From an uncultured Candidatus Competibacteraceae bacterium (lineage in GTDB: Bacteria > Pseudomonadota > Gammaproteobacteria > Competibacterales > Competibacteraceae), in the NCBI GenBank assembly GCA_937872125.1, contig CALMNY010000481.1:1-15325 (forward strand): a stretch of 15,325 nucleotides of DNA. The letters are read 5' to 3'. The position numbers and the translations under genes were made by a program. Within the stretch, counting starts at the first letter, position 1, and each line of letters opens with the position of its first letter. Shown here piece after piece: positions 1-9,312 of the stretch. Under the pieces are notes generated by a model, which saw only the letters and a list, made by a program, of their open reading frames with translations, did no database searches and was not told the DNA's origin.

Positions 1-999
1 TTCGCCCAGCGGGCGCGCAGCTTTGAAGGCAAACTCCAGGTGGAACTGGCGCAACTGCGTCATCTGTCCACCCGGCTGGTGCGCGGCTGGACCCACCTGG
101 AGCGGCAGCGCGGCGGCATCGGCCTGCGTGGTCCCGGCGAGACCCAGTTGGAAACCGACCGGCGGCTGCTGGCCGATCGCATCCGGCAGATTCGTCTGCG
201 GCTGGAGCGGGTCGAACGCCAGCGCGAGCAGGGGCGCCGGGCGCGGCGCAAGGCCGATTTGCCGACCGTTTCGCTGGTGGGTTATACCAACGCCGGCAAA
301 TCCACCCTGTTCAACGCCTTGACTCAGGCGGGCGTGTACGCCGCCGATCAATTGTTCGCCACCCTGGACCCGACCGTGCGCCGGCTGGAGTTGCCGGGGG
401 CGGAGCCGGTAGTGCTGGCCGACACGGTGGGCTTCGTCAATCGCCTGCCGCACGAGCTGGTGGCAGCATTTCGCGCGACCCTGCGGGAAACCTGCGAGGC
501 CAGTTTGCTGTTGCACGTGATTGACGCCCGCCATCCCGACCGGGACGCCGTGATCGCGCGGGTCGAGACGGTGTTGGCGGAAATCGGTGCGGATGAAGTA
601 CCGCAATTGCGGGTGTATAACAAGATTGATCTGAGCGGTGAGCCGCCCCGGCTGGAGCGGGATGCCGACGGTCAGGCGTGCGCCGTCTGGGTATCGGCGA
701 CGACTGGCGCGGGCATCGAACTGTTACTGGCGGCGCTGACCGAACGGTTGCGAGGCGAGGCCGTGCATGGCTGGCTGTGCCTGCCGCCGGAGGCGGCCCG
801 GTTGCGGGCCAAGCTGTTTGACCTGGGCGCGGTGGTGACTGAAAGCACCGGTGCAGAAGGTGAATGGCTGATCGAGGTGCGCACGTCGCACGGTAATGTG
901 GAGTGGTTGTCCCGCCGGGAAGGGTTGCGGGCGGAATGGGTGCGTTCGGGTTTTGCAATCCCGGAGGTATCAATGAATACTGATGATGTTGGGGTATGA
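1..999 (+). CDS. hflX: GTPase HflX, 5' end missing
   Basis: HflX is a GTPase of the Obg-HflX group that binds the 50S subunit and splits stalled or hibernating ribosomes, notably under heat stress. The frame is open from base 1, so the N-terminal part lies outside the window; about 332 codons are visible, against roughly 430 in full-length members. The HflX-specific GPGETQLETDRR stretch precedes the G domain. All G motifs are present: G1 GYTNAGKS (nt 280-303), G2-region ATLDPTVR, G3 DTVGF (from nt 421), G4 NKID (from nt 619) and a G5-like VSATTGAG. A ribosome-facing C-terminal domain follows. The TGA at 997-999 sits one base before the hflK ATG, so the two are probably co-transcribed. In relatives hfq lies upstream, which cannot be checked here. 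Identification is very secure. Confidence 0.96.
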   Translation, partial: FAQRARSFEGKLQVELAQLRHLSTRLVRGWTHLERQRGGIGLRGPGETQLETDRRLLADRIRQIRLRLERVERQREQGRRARRKADLPTVSLVGYTNAGKSTLFNALTQAGVYAADQLFATLDPTVRRLELPGAEPVVLADTVGFVNRLPHELVAAFRATLRETCEASLLLHVIDARHPDRDAVIARVETVLAEIGADEVPQLRVYNKIDLSGEPPRLERDADGQACAVWVSATTGAGIELLLAALTERLRGEAVHGWLCLPPEAARLRAKLFDLGAVVTESTGAEGEWLIEVRTSHGNVEWLSRREGLRAEWVRSGFAIPEVSMNTDDVGV

Positions 1000-1000
1000 C

Positions 1001-2308
1001 ATGGCCTGGAATGAACCCGGTGGTGGCAATCGCGATCCCTGGAGTGGCGGGGGGCGCGATCAGGGGCCGCCCGATCTGGATGAAGTGGTCCGCAAGCTGT
1101 CGGACAAGTTCAGCGCGTTGCTGGGCGGCCGGCGCGGTGGCGGCAGTAGCGGCGGCGGTGGCGCGGCCGGTTCAGGCGGCGGTGGCGCCGGCTTCGCCGG
1201 CATCGGCCTGATCGTTGGCGTCATCGCGGTGATCGGCTGGCTGATCGCCAGCATCTACATCGTCAACGAAGGCGAGCGCGGCGTAGTACTGCGGTTCGGG
1301 CGCTATCTGGAAACCACGATGCCCGGCCCGCATCTGCGGCTGTTCCCGATTGACCGGGTGGAGATCGTGAATCTCGAACAGCGCCGGTTCCGGGAAATCG
1401 GCTATCGCTCCGGCGCGAGCGGCGCACGCCAGCCGGCGGTGCGCACCGTGCCGAAGGAAGCGCTGATGCTGACTCAGGACGAGAACATCGTGGACGTGCG
1501 CCTGGCGGTGCAATACCAGATCAGCGATCCCCGCGCCTATCTGTTCAATGTCTTCGATCCGGAGAACGTCCTGGTGCATGTGGTGGAGAGCGCCGTCCGC
1601 GAAACCATCGGCAAGAGCACCATGGATTTCGTGCTGACCGAAGGGCGCAGTAACATCGTGGCTGATATCAAGATCTTGGCTCAGCGCATTCTGGACAACT
1701 ATGGTCCCGAGGAGCCGGCCAAGGCCGCTGCCGCCGGAAAAGATGGAGGCCCGGTCCCTGGCAAGGGCGCCGGCCTGCAAATCGTGACCGTCGTGCTGCA
1801 AGACGCCCAGCCGCCCGAAGAAGTGCAGGATGCCTTCGCCGACGCGATCAAAGCGCGCGAGGACGAGCAGCGGTTGAAGAATGAAGCCGAAGCCTACGCC
1901 AATGAGGTGATTCCCCGGGCGCGTGGCCAGGCGGCGCGGCGGTTGCAGGAAGCATCGGCCTATAAGGAACAGGCCATTGCCGAAGCTCAGGGCGAGGCCA
2001 GCCGGTTCGAACAGTTGCTGACCGCCTATGAAAAGGCCCCGGAAGTGACGCGCGAACGGCTGTACCTGGAGACCCTGGAAACGGTGTTGTCACGGTCCAG
2101 CAAAGTGCTGGTGGACGTGAAGGGAACCAACAACCTGTTGTATTTGCCCCTGGATCGCCTGCTGAAGTCGGGAGAGGCGGTGGATGCGAGCGGCGCGCGG
2201 CCAGGCGGCGCGGCGGCTGAACCCGTGCCGGCCACTTCGACCACGGCCGATGATAATGCGGCGGCCAGCCGCTTGCGCGATCTGAATCGCAGCCGGGAGG
2301 TGCGCTGA
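1001..2308 (+). CDS. hflK: HflK, membrane SPFH protein of the FtsH-modulating HflKC complex
   Basis: HflK pairs with HflC to form a large periplasm-facing cage around the FtsH protease and tunes its degradation of membrane proteins. I chose the ATG at 1001 because the protein then begins MAWNEPGGGNRDPW, the conserved HflK N-terminus; an in-frame ATG at 983 would add six atypical residues and overlap hflX. With this start the protein has 435 residues. A glycine-rich cytoplasmic tail (about 40-65) precedes one membrane segment (about 65-87, ending IASIYIVNEGERG), then the SPFH/band-7 domain (VLRFGRYLETTMPGPH onward) and a coiled-coil segment (AREDEQRLKNEAEAYANEV). An Ala/Gly/Pro/Lys-rich stretch of about 20 residues (roughly 235-256) sits inside the SPFH region, where E. 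coli HflK has only a short turn. Its stop overlaps the hflC start by one base, so translation is probably coupled. Confidence 0.95.
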   Translation: MAWNEPGGGNRDPWSGGGRDQGPPDLDEVVRKLSDKFSALLGGRRGGGSSGGGGAAGSGGGGAGFAGIGLIVGVIAVIGWLIASIYIVNEGERGVVLRFGRYLETTMPGPHLRLFPIDRVEIVNLEQRRFREIGYRSGASGARQPAVRTVPKEALMLTQDENIVDVRLAVQYQISDPRAYLFNVFDPENVLVHVVESAVRETIGKSTMDFVLTEGRSNIVADIKILAQRILDNYGPEEPAKAAAAGKDGGPVPGKGAGLQIVTVVLQDAQPPEEVQDAFADAIKAREDEQRLKNEAEAYANEVIPRARGQAARRLQEASAYKEQAIAEAQGEASRFEQLLTAYEKAPEVTRERLYLETLETVLSRSSKVLVDVKGTNNLLYLPLDRLLKSGEAVDASGARPGGAAAEPVPATSTTADDNAAASRLRDLNRSREVR

Positions 2309-3174
2309 TGGCCCTGTCACGTAATTTAATCGTGGGCGCGCTCGGCGCCGTGGTGGCGCTGCTGGCGATGTCCCTGTTCACGGTGGATGAAACCCAGACC
2401 GCCATCCGCTTCCAGTTGGGCGAGATTGTCCAGGCCAACTACAAGCCCGGCCTGCACTGGAAGTGGCCGCTGATCAACAACGTTCGCAAGTTCGACCGGC
2501 GGTTACAGACCCTGGATACCGATCCGGAACGGTTCCTGACCGCCGAGAAGAAGAACGTGATCGTGGACTCCTTCGCCATGTGGCGGATCGAGGACGTGCG
2601 GCAGTTCTACACCCGGGTCGGCGGCGATCCCAGCCAGGCCAACGTGCGGCTCGATCAGATCGTCAAGGATGGCCTGCGCAGCGAGTTCAGCAAGCGCACC
2701 ATTCAGGAGGTGGTGTCGGGCGACCGTGACCAGATCATGGAAACCCTGAGCCGGCTGCTGCAGGAGCAGGCTACGCAACTGGGCATCGCCTCCGTGGACG
2801 TGCGAATCAAGCGCATCGATTTGCCGCCGGACGTGAGCAATTCGGTGTTCAGCCGGATGAAAGCCGAGCGGTTGCGGGTGGCCAAGGATTTCCGGTCCCG
2901 GGGCGGCGAGGCGGCCGAGCGCATCCGCGCCGACGCCGACCGGCAGAGCACGGTGCTGCTGGCCGAGGCTTACCGCGACGCCGAACGGCAACGTGGCGAG
3001 GGCGACGCCCAGGCCACTGACATCTACGCCCAGGCTTACGGCAAGAATCGGGATTTCTACAGCTTCCATCGCAGCCTGGGGGCCTATCGGCAGAGTTTCA
3101 GTTCCAGGGACGACGTGCTGGTCATGCAGCCGGAGGGTTCCCAGTTCTTCCGTTTCTTCAATCAGTCGCAATGA
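2308..3174 (+). CDS. hflC: HflC, membrane SPFH protein of the HflKC complex
   Basis: HflC is the partner of HflK in the membrane complex that surrounds and regulates FtsH. The 288-residue protein starts with a single N-terminal membrane anchor (about residues 7-25), followed by the SPFH domain opening VDETQTAIRFQLGEI and KPGLHWKWPLINNV, a family hallmark. The later GIASVDVRIKRIDLPPDVSNSVFSRM region and the RMKAERLRVAKDFRSRGGEAAERI helix match the conserved coiled-coil that packs against HflK. The C-terminus carries the YSFHRSLGAYRQSF and QFFRFFN motifs typical of HflC. The ATG is formed within the hflK stop (ATGA), which fits equal synthesis of the two subunits. Length is slightly below the E. 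coli protein. No unusual features. Confidence 0.95.
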   Translation: MALSRNLIVGALGAVVALLAMSLFTVDETQTAIRFQLGEIVQANYKPGLHWKWPLINNVRKFDRRLQTLDTDPERFLTAEKKNVIVDSFAMWRIEDVRQFYTRVGGDPSQANVRLDQIVKDGLRSEFSKRTIQEVVSGDRDQIMETLSRLLQEQATQLGIASVDVRIKRIDLPPDVSNSVFSRMKAERLRVAKDFRSRGGEAAERIRADADRQSTVLLAEAYRDAERQRGEGDAQATDIYAQAYGKNRDFYSFHRSLGAYRQSFSSRDDVLVMQPEGSQFFRFFNQSQ

Positions 3175-3231
3175 CCCGGACCTCTCGCCAGACCGACGAG
3201 GGCGCCGCACCGCCGCTGACCGAACACCGCC

Positions 3232-3417
3232 ATGTGGGATGAACTGCTGGCGGCGTTCGGGTTGATGCTGGTGCTGGAGGGCGTCCTGCCGTTTCTCAAC
3301 CCCGGTGCCCTGCGCCAGACTTTGTTGCGCATGGCCCAACTGGAGGACCGCGTGTTGCGGCTCGCCGGTTTGGCCAGCATGGGACTGGGTTTGCTGGTGC
3401 TGTATGTGTTCCGCTGA
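3232..3417 (+). CDS. yjeT: DUF2065 small membrane protein (YjeT-like)
   Basis: This 61-residue protein belongs to the DUF2065 family, represented in E. coli by YjeT between hflC and purA; the same neighbourhood here is the strongest support. It begins MWDELLAAFGLMLVLEGVLPFLNP, where the LVLEG-PFLNP pattern is the family signature, and ends with a second hydrophobic segment (LAGLASMGLGLLVLYVFR). Two membrane-spanning helices joined by a short charged loop (RMAQLEDRVLR) are likely. Function is unknown; the constant link to hflKC and purA suggests a minor membrane role but proves nothing. No good ribosome-binding site is seen upstream, and 57 bases separate it from hflC. Confidence 0.85.
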   Translation: MWDELLAAFGLMLVLEGVLPFLNPGALRQTLLRMAQLEDRVLRLAGLASMGLGLLVLYVFR

Positions 3418-3471
3418 AGCGCCGCCAAGCCCATCCGTCCTCTTCTCTTCCTGCTTCGCCCATCATCCGCC

Positions 3472-6001
<2,530 letters not shown>

Positions 6002-6015
6002 GTGGCGTTCTGTGA

Positions 6016-6048
6016 AATTTCCACTCCTTAGGGCCAAGGAGGGAAATT
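6016..6048 (+). promoter_or_regulatory. Strong imperfect hairpin after purA, before the TA pair
   Basis: Bases 6016-6022 plus 6024-6029 pair with 6036-6048: a 13-bp stem with one bulged A at 6023 and a six-base loop. No T-run follows, so it is not a textbook intrinsic terminator. It could end purA transcription weakly, stabilise the purA 3' end, or act as a palindromic operator for the TA operon that starts 34 bases later. The structure is visible directly; the role is inference. Confidence 0.5.
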
Positions 6049-6081
6049 GAGCGGCACGAACCAACCCTTGGGAATATCGCC

Positions 6082-6330
6082 ATGTTGCAAACCATCGAAG
6101 TTGAAGTGGATGCCCAGGGGGGCATTCACCCTTTGCGACCGCTGCCAAAAGTTCGGGAGCAGCGAGCTTTGCTCACTCTGGTTGTACCGGAACTTTCCAG
6201 TACTCAGGCAAAGGGTGAAAGCATCAAGTCACTGTTTGGCCTGCTCAAAGCTCAGCGGGGAGTGAGTCTCGAGGCCATGGATATCGCCATCCGCGAGCGT
6301 GCCAAGGCAAGATTTAATGATTGCGATTGA
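6082..6330 (+). CDS. Putative antitoxin paired with PIN-domain toxin
   Basis: This 82-residue protein sits directly upstream of, and overlaps by 14 bases, a PIN-domain toxin gene, the standard antitoxin-toxin arrangement. The N-terminus (MLQTIEVEVDAQGGIHPL) looks like two short beta strands joined by a turn, reminiscent of DUF104 or MazE/AbrB-like antitoxin heads, but I do not recognise a defined family. The C-terminus (GVSLEAMDIAIRERAKARF) is a charged helix like the toxin-wrapping tails of VapB proteins. The ATG has a modest GGGA eight bases upstream. Codon choice is visibly more AT-rich than in purA, which suggests acquisition. The antitoxin role comes mainly from position; DNA binding is not demonstrated by any clear motif. 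Confidence 0.7.
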   Translation: MLQTIEVEVDAQGGIHPLRPLPKVREQRALLTLVVPELSSTQAKGESIKSLFGLLKAQRGVSLEAMDIAIRERAKARFNDCD

Positions 6331-6712
6331 TACTAATGTGTTAATTCGGGTATTGGTGGATGACCCCGACGCACCTGATCAATGCGAGCAGGCTCGCGAA
6401 TTGTTGTTGACACACGGGTTGGCTTGGATCGCGCAGATTGTCTTGGTGGAGACCGTATGGGTATTGGAAAGTGTTTATGGGTTTGGCAGAGCGGAGATAC
6501 TGAACATCATCGAACGCATTCGCGAAAATCCAGCGCTTGAACTTGAAGCAGCGGATCGATTGGATGAAGCCTTGGCGCTGTACCGCGATAGCACTGCCGA
6601 CTTTGCCGATAGCCTGATTCTGGTGGCGGCGACGCAGCGGCGGCTGATTCTGCACACCTTTGACCGTAAGCTGGGGCGATTGAATGGCGCCCAACGGATA
6701 GTACCCACCTGA
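6317..6712 (+). CDS. vapC: VapC-like PIN-domain toxin (putative ribonuclease)
   Basis: A 131-residue PIN-domain protein; VapC toxins are Mg-dependent endoribonucleases that cut tRNA or rRNA when not held by their antitoxin. I chose the ATG at 6317, giving MIAIDTNVLIRVLVDD, the canonical PIN start; an upstream in-frame GTG at 6299 would add six residues inside the antitoxin gene. The acidic active-site set is present: Asp5, Glu45 (LVETVW), Asp95/Asp98 (TADFADSLI) and Asp116 (HTFDRK). Length is typical of VapC. It overlaps the antitoxin gene by 14 bases, so the pair is translationally linked. The sequence is relatively AT-rich, consistent with a mobile module. A frameshifted reading frame begins two bases after its stop. 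Target RNA cannot be inferred. Confidence 0.88.
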   Translation: MIAIDTNVLIRVLVDDPDAPDQCEQARELLLTHGLAWIAQIVLVETVWVLESVYGFGRAEILNIIERIRENPALELEAADRLDEALALYRDSTADFADSLILVAATQRRLILHTFDRKLGRLNGAQRIVPT

Positions 6713-6713
6713 C

Positions 6714-6925
6714 ATGGCCGAATCCCCCCTTGGCCCCGCTGGCTCCGCCCTTCGCCGACCACGCTACCGTCCCCGACGCTGCCCGCGCCCAGTTCGCCGA
6801 CAGCTTAGCCTGGTTGACCGAAGGCGCTGGACATCCTGATGCGCTCGGTGCCCGAGCCTGAACAGCGCGCAAATCGTCGCTACCCAGCCGGGTTTGCGCC
6901 AGCGACAGTATTGAAGCGTACTTAG
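6714..6925 (+). pseudogene. Small frameshifted gene remnant behind vapC, function unknown
   Basis: An ATG begins at 6714, two bases after the vapC stop. Reading MAESP, the frame is lost in a run of six C (6724-6729); dropping one C restores a frame with a protein-like composition (LAPPFADHATVPDAARAQF, then ADSLAWLTE). A second shift occurs at the GG of 6823-6824; dropping one G joins TE to ALDILMRSVPEPEQ, continuing to a TAG at 6923-6925. With both corrections the span is exactly 210 nt, 70 codons including stop. I do not recognise the family. It may be a decayed third gene of the TA operon, an older resident gene, or an intact gene damaged by assembly errors (one site is a homopolymer). Its end overlaps the end of the convergent TPR gene by four bases. 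Confidence 0.45.
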
Positions 6926-7554
6926 CGGGCGCTGCTTCCCTCGGCGGGCCTCTCGAACAATTCCAGCGCCCGCTTCAGCGCGGTGCGGGTAGCCTCGTTG
7001 TTCTCGGGCGCGGTGAGCGCCTGCCGCATGAAATCCAGCGTCTTGGGCGGATTCTGGGAAAACCGGTAAGCGGCGGCGAACGCTCCAGTCGCTCTCTCCA
7101 CGTCGTTCAGCGCCCCATAAACCTGGCCGAGGTTGTACCACGATGACGACCGGCCCGGCGAAAGCGAGATGGCGTATGCCAGTTGATGTTCCGCACGCTT
7201 GAACTGGCCGAGCTTCAGGTTGGCGTAACCGAGATTGCCCGCCACTTCGACATCAGCGGGATCCGCTTCCTGCGCTTTCTGGAATGCGGTTGCGGCGGCC
7301 TGATAATCATTCCGTTTCAGCGCATCGAGCCCCTGCTGATTCAGGGTGCGGGCTTCCTTCACGTTCCGGTGGGCCGGCCCGGCCAGATTTTCCAGTTGCT
7401 GCCGGGTCGCGTTCAGGCCCGCTTCGTCATTTCTGGCCGCCTGGGTCAACATCCGCTGAACCTGGCTGGATACCACTTCGTACTGACCAGCCAGCACGGG
7501 CGCGGCTACGCTCAACGTCACCATCCAGAGCAGCCTTCTCAGGGTCTTGCGCAT
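6922..7554 (-). CDS. Exported TPR-repeat protein
   Basis: A 210-residue protein with a clear Sec signal peptide (MRKTLRRLLWMVTLSVAAPVLAG; arginine-rich start, hydrophobic core, cleavage near residue 23). A helical segment (about 25-68) is followed by about three tetratricopeptide repeats (roughly 71-104, 105-138, 139-172); the second, NLGYANLKLGQFKRAEHQL, is the clearest. TPRs mediate protein-protein contacts, so a periplasmic scaffold or assembly role is plausible, but no specific function can be assigned. Translation start is well supported: an AAGGAG on the minus strand (7563-7568) lies eight bases before the ATG. Only 21 bases separate it from the upstream alpha/beta hydrolase on the same strand, so the two are probably co-transcribed. 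Confidence 0.85.
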   Translation of the reverse strand: MRKTLRRLLWMVTLSVAAPVLAGQYEVVSSQVQRMLTQAARNDEAGLNATRQQLENLAGPAHRNVKEARTLNQQGLDALKRNDYQAAATAFQKAQEADPADVEVAGNLGYANLKLGQFKRAEHQLAYAISLSPGRSSSWYNLGQVYGALNDVERATGAFAAAYRFSQNPPKTLDFMRQALTAPENNEATRTALKRALELFERPAEGSSAR

Positions 7555-7575
7555 GGCGATCTCTCCTTCCCGGTG

Positions 7576-8316
7576 TTATGGCCGGCGCTGCAAAAACCGC
7601 GTCACTTCCAGCGCGAATGATTCCGCCCGCCAGATATTGGTGGCGGTGACATGGGTGGCGTAGGGCATGACCCAGAGTCCACAGTTGGGAATCGCCCCGA
7701 ACATTTCCAGGATTTGATCCAGGGGCGCCACCGGGTCGCGGTCGCCGACGATGATCAGCGTCGGCTGAAAGATGCACTCCAGCAGTTCCAGATCATGGGC
7801 ATGATCGGTCGTCGCTGGCTCCAGCGCCTCCGACACCCGGCAGATCACCTCCTCCCAGGCGTCCGGCCCGCCCTGCGGATGATGGATGTCGCTCAACCAC
7901 TTGTGCATGCCCACCCCGCGCCAGTAGGCCGGATCGGCCATATTACGCGTGCCGGCATGGGTTTCCTCATCCTTGCGGTAACCGACCCGGTACAGCACCA
8001 GCCGGCTTACCCGCGCGGGATGATGCAGCGTGAGCCACAGCGCCACCGCCCCGCCCATCGAAGACCCCACCAGATGCGCCTGGGGCAGATTGAGTTCATC
8101 CATCAGTTCCAGCACCGCGCGGCCCATGTCGGCGACCGTCAGCCGCTCGGCCACCATCGGGCTGTGGCCATGGCCCAGATGATCGGGAACGATGACCCGG
8201 AAGTTGCGGGCGAACAAGGGGATCTGCGGGTTCCACTCCGCCCCGCTCATCCCGCCGCTGTGTAGCAGAATCAGCGGCTCGCCCTGGCCGCTTTCACTGT
8301 AATGCAAGGTGGCCAT
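7576..8316 (-). CDS. Alpha/beta-hydrolase fold protein
   Basis: A 246-residue alpha/beta hydrolase. Near the N-terminus, PLILLHSGGMSGAEW supplies the oxyanion-hole HxGG-type loop. The nucleophile elbow is GSSMGG with Ser86; the likely acid is in GDRDPVAP (Asp192 or Asp194) and the base is His222 (YATHVTA). A cap-like insertion lies between about residues 113 and 170. The compact size and GDRDPVAP motif resemble esterases or meta-cleavage-type hydrolases, but substrate cannot be told from sequence. It has no signal peptide, so it is likely cytoplasmic. GAGGAT lies just upstream of the ATG and a TATAAT -10 box is found at 8352-8357. It is first in a two-gene unit with the TPR protein and is divergent from another alpha/beta hydrolase. 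Confidence 0.85.
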   Translation of the reverse strand: MATLHYSESGQGEPLILLHSGGMSGAEWNPQIPLFARNFRVIVPDHLGHGHSPMVAERLTVADMGRAVLELMDELNLPQAHLVGSSMGGAVALWLTLHHPARVSRLVLYRVGYRKDEETHAGTRNMADPAYWRGVGMHKWLSDIHHPQGGPDAWEEVICRVSEALEPATTDHAHDLELLECIFQPTLIIVGDRDPVAPLDQILEMFGAIPNCGLWVMPYATHVTATNIWRAESFALEVTRFLQRRP

Positions 8317-8351
8317 ATTGGCATCCTCATCTGGCCTTGTGAATGCCGGCT

Positions 8352-8357
8352 ATTATA
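8352..8357 (-). promoter_or_regulatory. Candidate -10 box for the minus-strand hydrolase-TPR unit
   Basis: On the minus strand these bases read TATAAT, a perfect sigma-70 -10 box, 35 bases before the hydrolase ATG, leaving a short leader. No good TTGACA-like -35 is visible at 16-18 bases, so the promoter may need an activator or be weak. It lies in the 103-base gap between divergent genes. Confidence 0.4.
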
Positions 8358-8419
8358 GCCACCCTGACCCGCTTACCCGATAATGCGGCGCTCACCCACC
8401 ACCAGAGAGCACAACGTCC

Positions 8420-9271
8420 ATGGCGATGACCTCCCACACTTACCGCGCGCTGGGGCCTCACGGCTTTCATCAGGTCCATTACACCGAATGGGGCGATCCC
8501 GGCAATCCCAGGGTCCTGATCTGCGTCCACGGCATGACCCGCACTGGTCGCGATTTCGATTTCCTGGCCGCCGCGCTGGAACAGGAATACCGGGTGATTT
8601 GTCCAGACGTGGTCGGGCGCGGCCAGAGCGACTGGCTGGATGATAAGACCGACTACACCTATCCGCTCTACGTCAACGACATGGCCATGCTGATGGCGCG
8701 GCTTGACGCCGAGCGGATTGACTGGGTCGGCACCTCGATGGGCGGTCTGATCGGCATGTTTCTGGCCAGCTACGCCGGCACGCCGATCCACAAGCTGCTG
8801 GTCAACGATGTCGGGCCGCTCATTCCTGCCGCCGGCCTGAAACGGATCGCCAAATACGTTGGGCAGCATCTTACGTGGGACACCTTCGACGCTATGGATC
8901 GCGCGCTGCGCATCTACGCCCCCACCTTCGGCAAGTTGACCGACGCCCAGTGGCGGCACATGCTGATTCACAGTTCCCGGCAACTGGACGATGGGCGCTA
9001 TGCGATGGGCTACGACCCCGGCATTGCCGAAGTGTTCAAGGCCCTGGAGATGAAGGATATTGACCTGTGGCCGGTATGGGACGCCATTCGCTGCCCGACG
9101 CTGCTGTTGCGCGGGGCGCATTCCGACGTGCTGAATCATGCCGACGCCATCGCCATGACCGAACGCGGCCCCAGGGCGAAACTGATCGAATTCCCCGGCA
9201 TGGGCCACGCCCCGGCGCTGATGGCTGATGATCAGATCGCGGTGGTGCGCGACTGGCTGCTGGCCGACTGA
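8420..9271 (+). CDS. Alpha/beta-hydrolase fold protein
   Basis: A 283-residue alpha/beta hydrolase distinct from its divergent neighbour. It shows an HGMTRTGRDFD oxyanion loop (His37-Gly38), CPDVVGRGQSDW after strand 4, a GTSMGG nucleophile elbow (Ser106), probable acid Asp236 (RGAHSDVLN) and base His263 (GMGHAP). The VGRGQSDW and VNDVGPLIP segments are common in proteins loosely annotated as lipase/esterase or hydrolase in Proteobacteria. No signal peptide is seen. Substrate is unknown. The ATG at 8420 has only a weak AGAGAG upstream, and a second ATG two codons later is possible. It is followed after 41 bases by the phoH-like gene on the same strand and may share its transcript. Confidence 0.87.
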   Translation: MAMTSHTYRALGPHGFHQVHYTEWGDPGNPRVLICVHGMTRTGRDFDFLAAALEQEYRVICPDVVGRGQSDWLDDKTDYTYPLYVNDMAMLMARLDAERIDWVGTSMGGLIGMFLASYAGTPIHKLLVNDVGPLIPAAGLKRIAKYVGQHLTWDTFDAMDRALRIYAPTFGKLTDAQWRHMLIHSSRQLDDGRYAMGYDPGIAEVFKALEMKDIDLWPVWDAIRCPTLLLRGAHSDVLNHADAIAMTERGPRAKLIEFPGMGHAPALMADDQIAVVRDWLLAD

Positions 9272-9312
9272 GCGACCGTATAACCCCCAACACTGGCGTA
9301 CCTCGACATCCA

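Noticed and set aside
983..1000. Alternative hflK start at ATG 983
   Set aside because: It adds MMLGYD before the conserved MAWNEPGGG terminus and overlaps hflX.
1151..1188. Tandem GGCGGCGGTGGCGC repeats
   Set aside because: They simply encode the glycine-rich tail usual in HflK.
2503..3339. A 278-codon minus-strand frame opposite hflC
   Set aside because: Composition is typical of antisense shadows and hflC is unambiguous.
6867..6899. GCGCAAA...TTTGCGC inverted repeat as a terminator for the TPR gene or vapC
   Set aside because: The 7-bp stem encloses 19 bases, has no T-run on either strand, and lies within the likely coding remnant.
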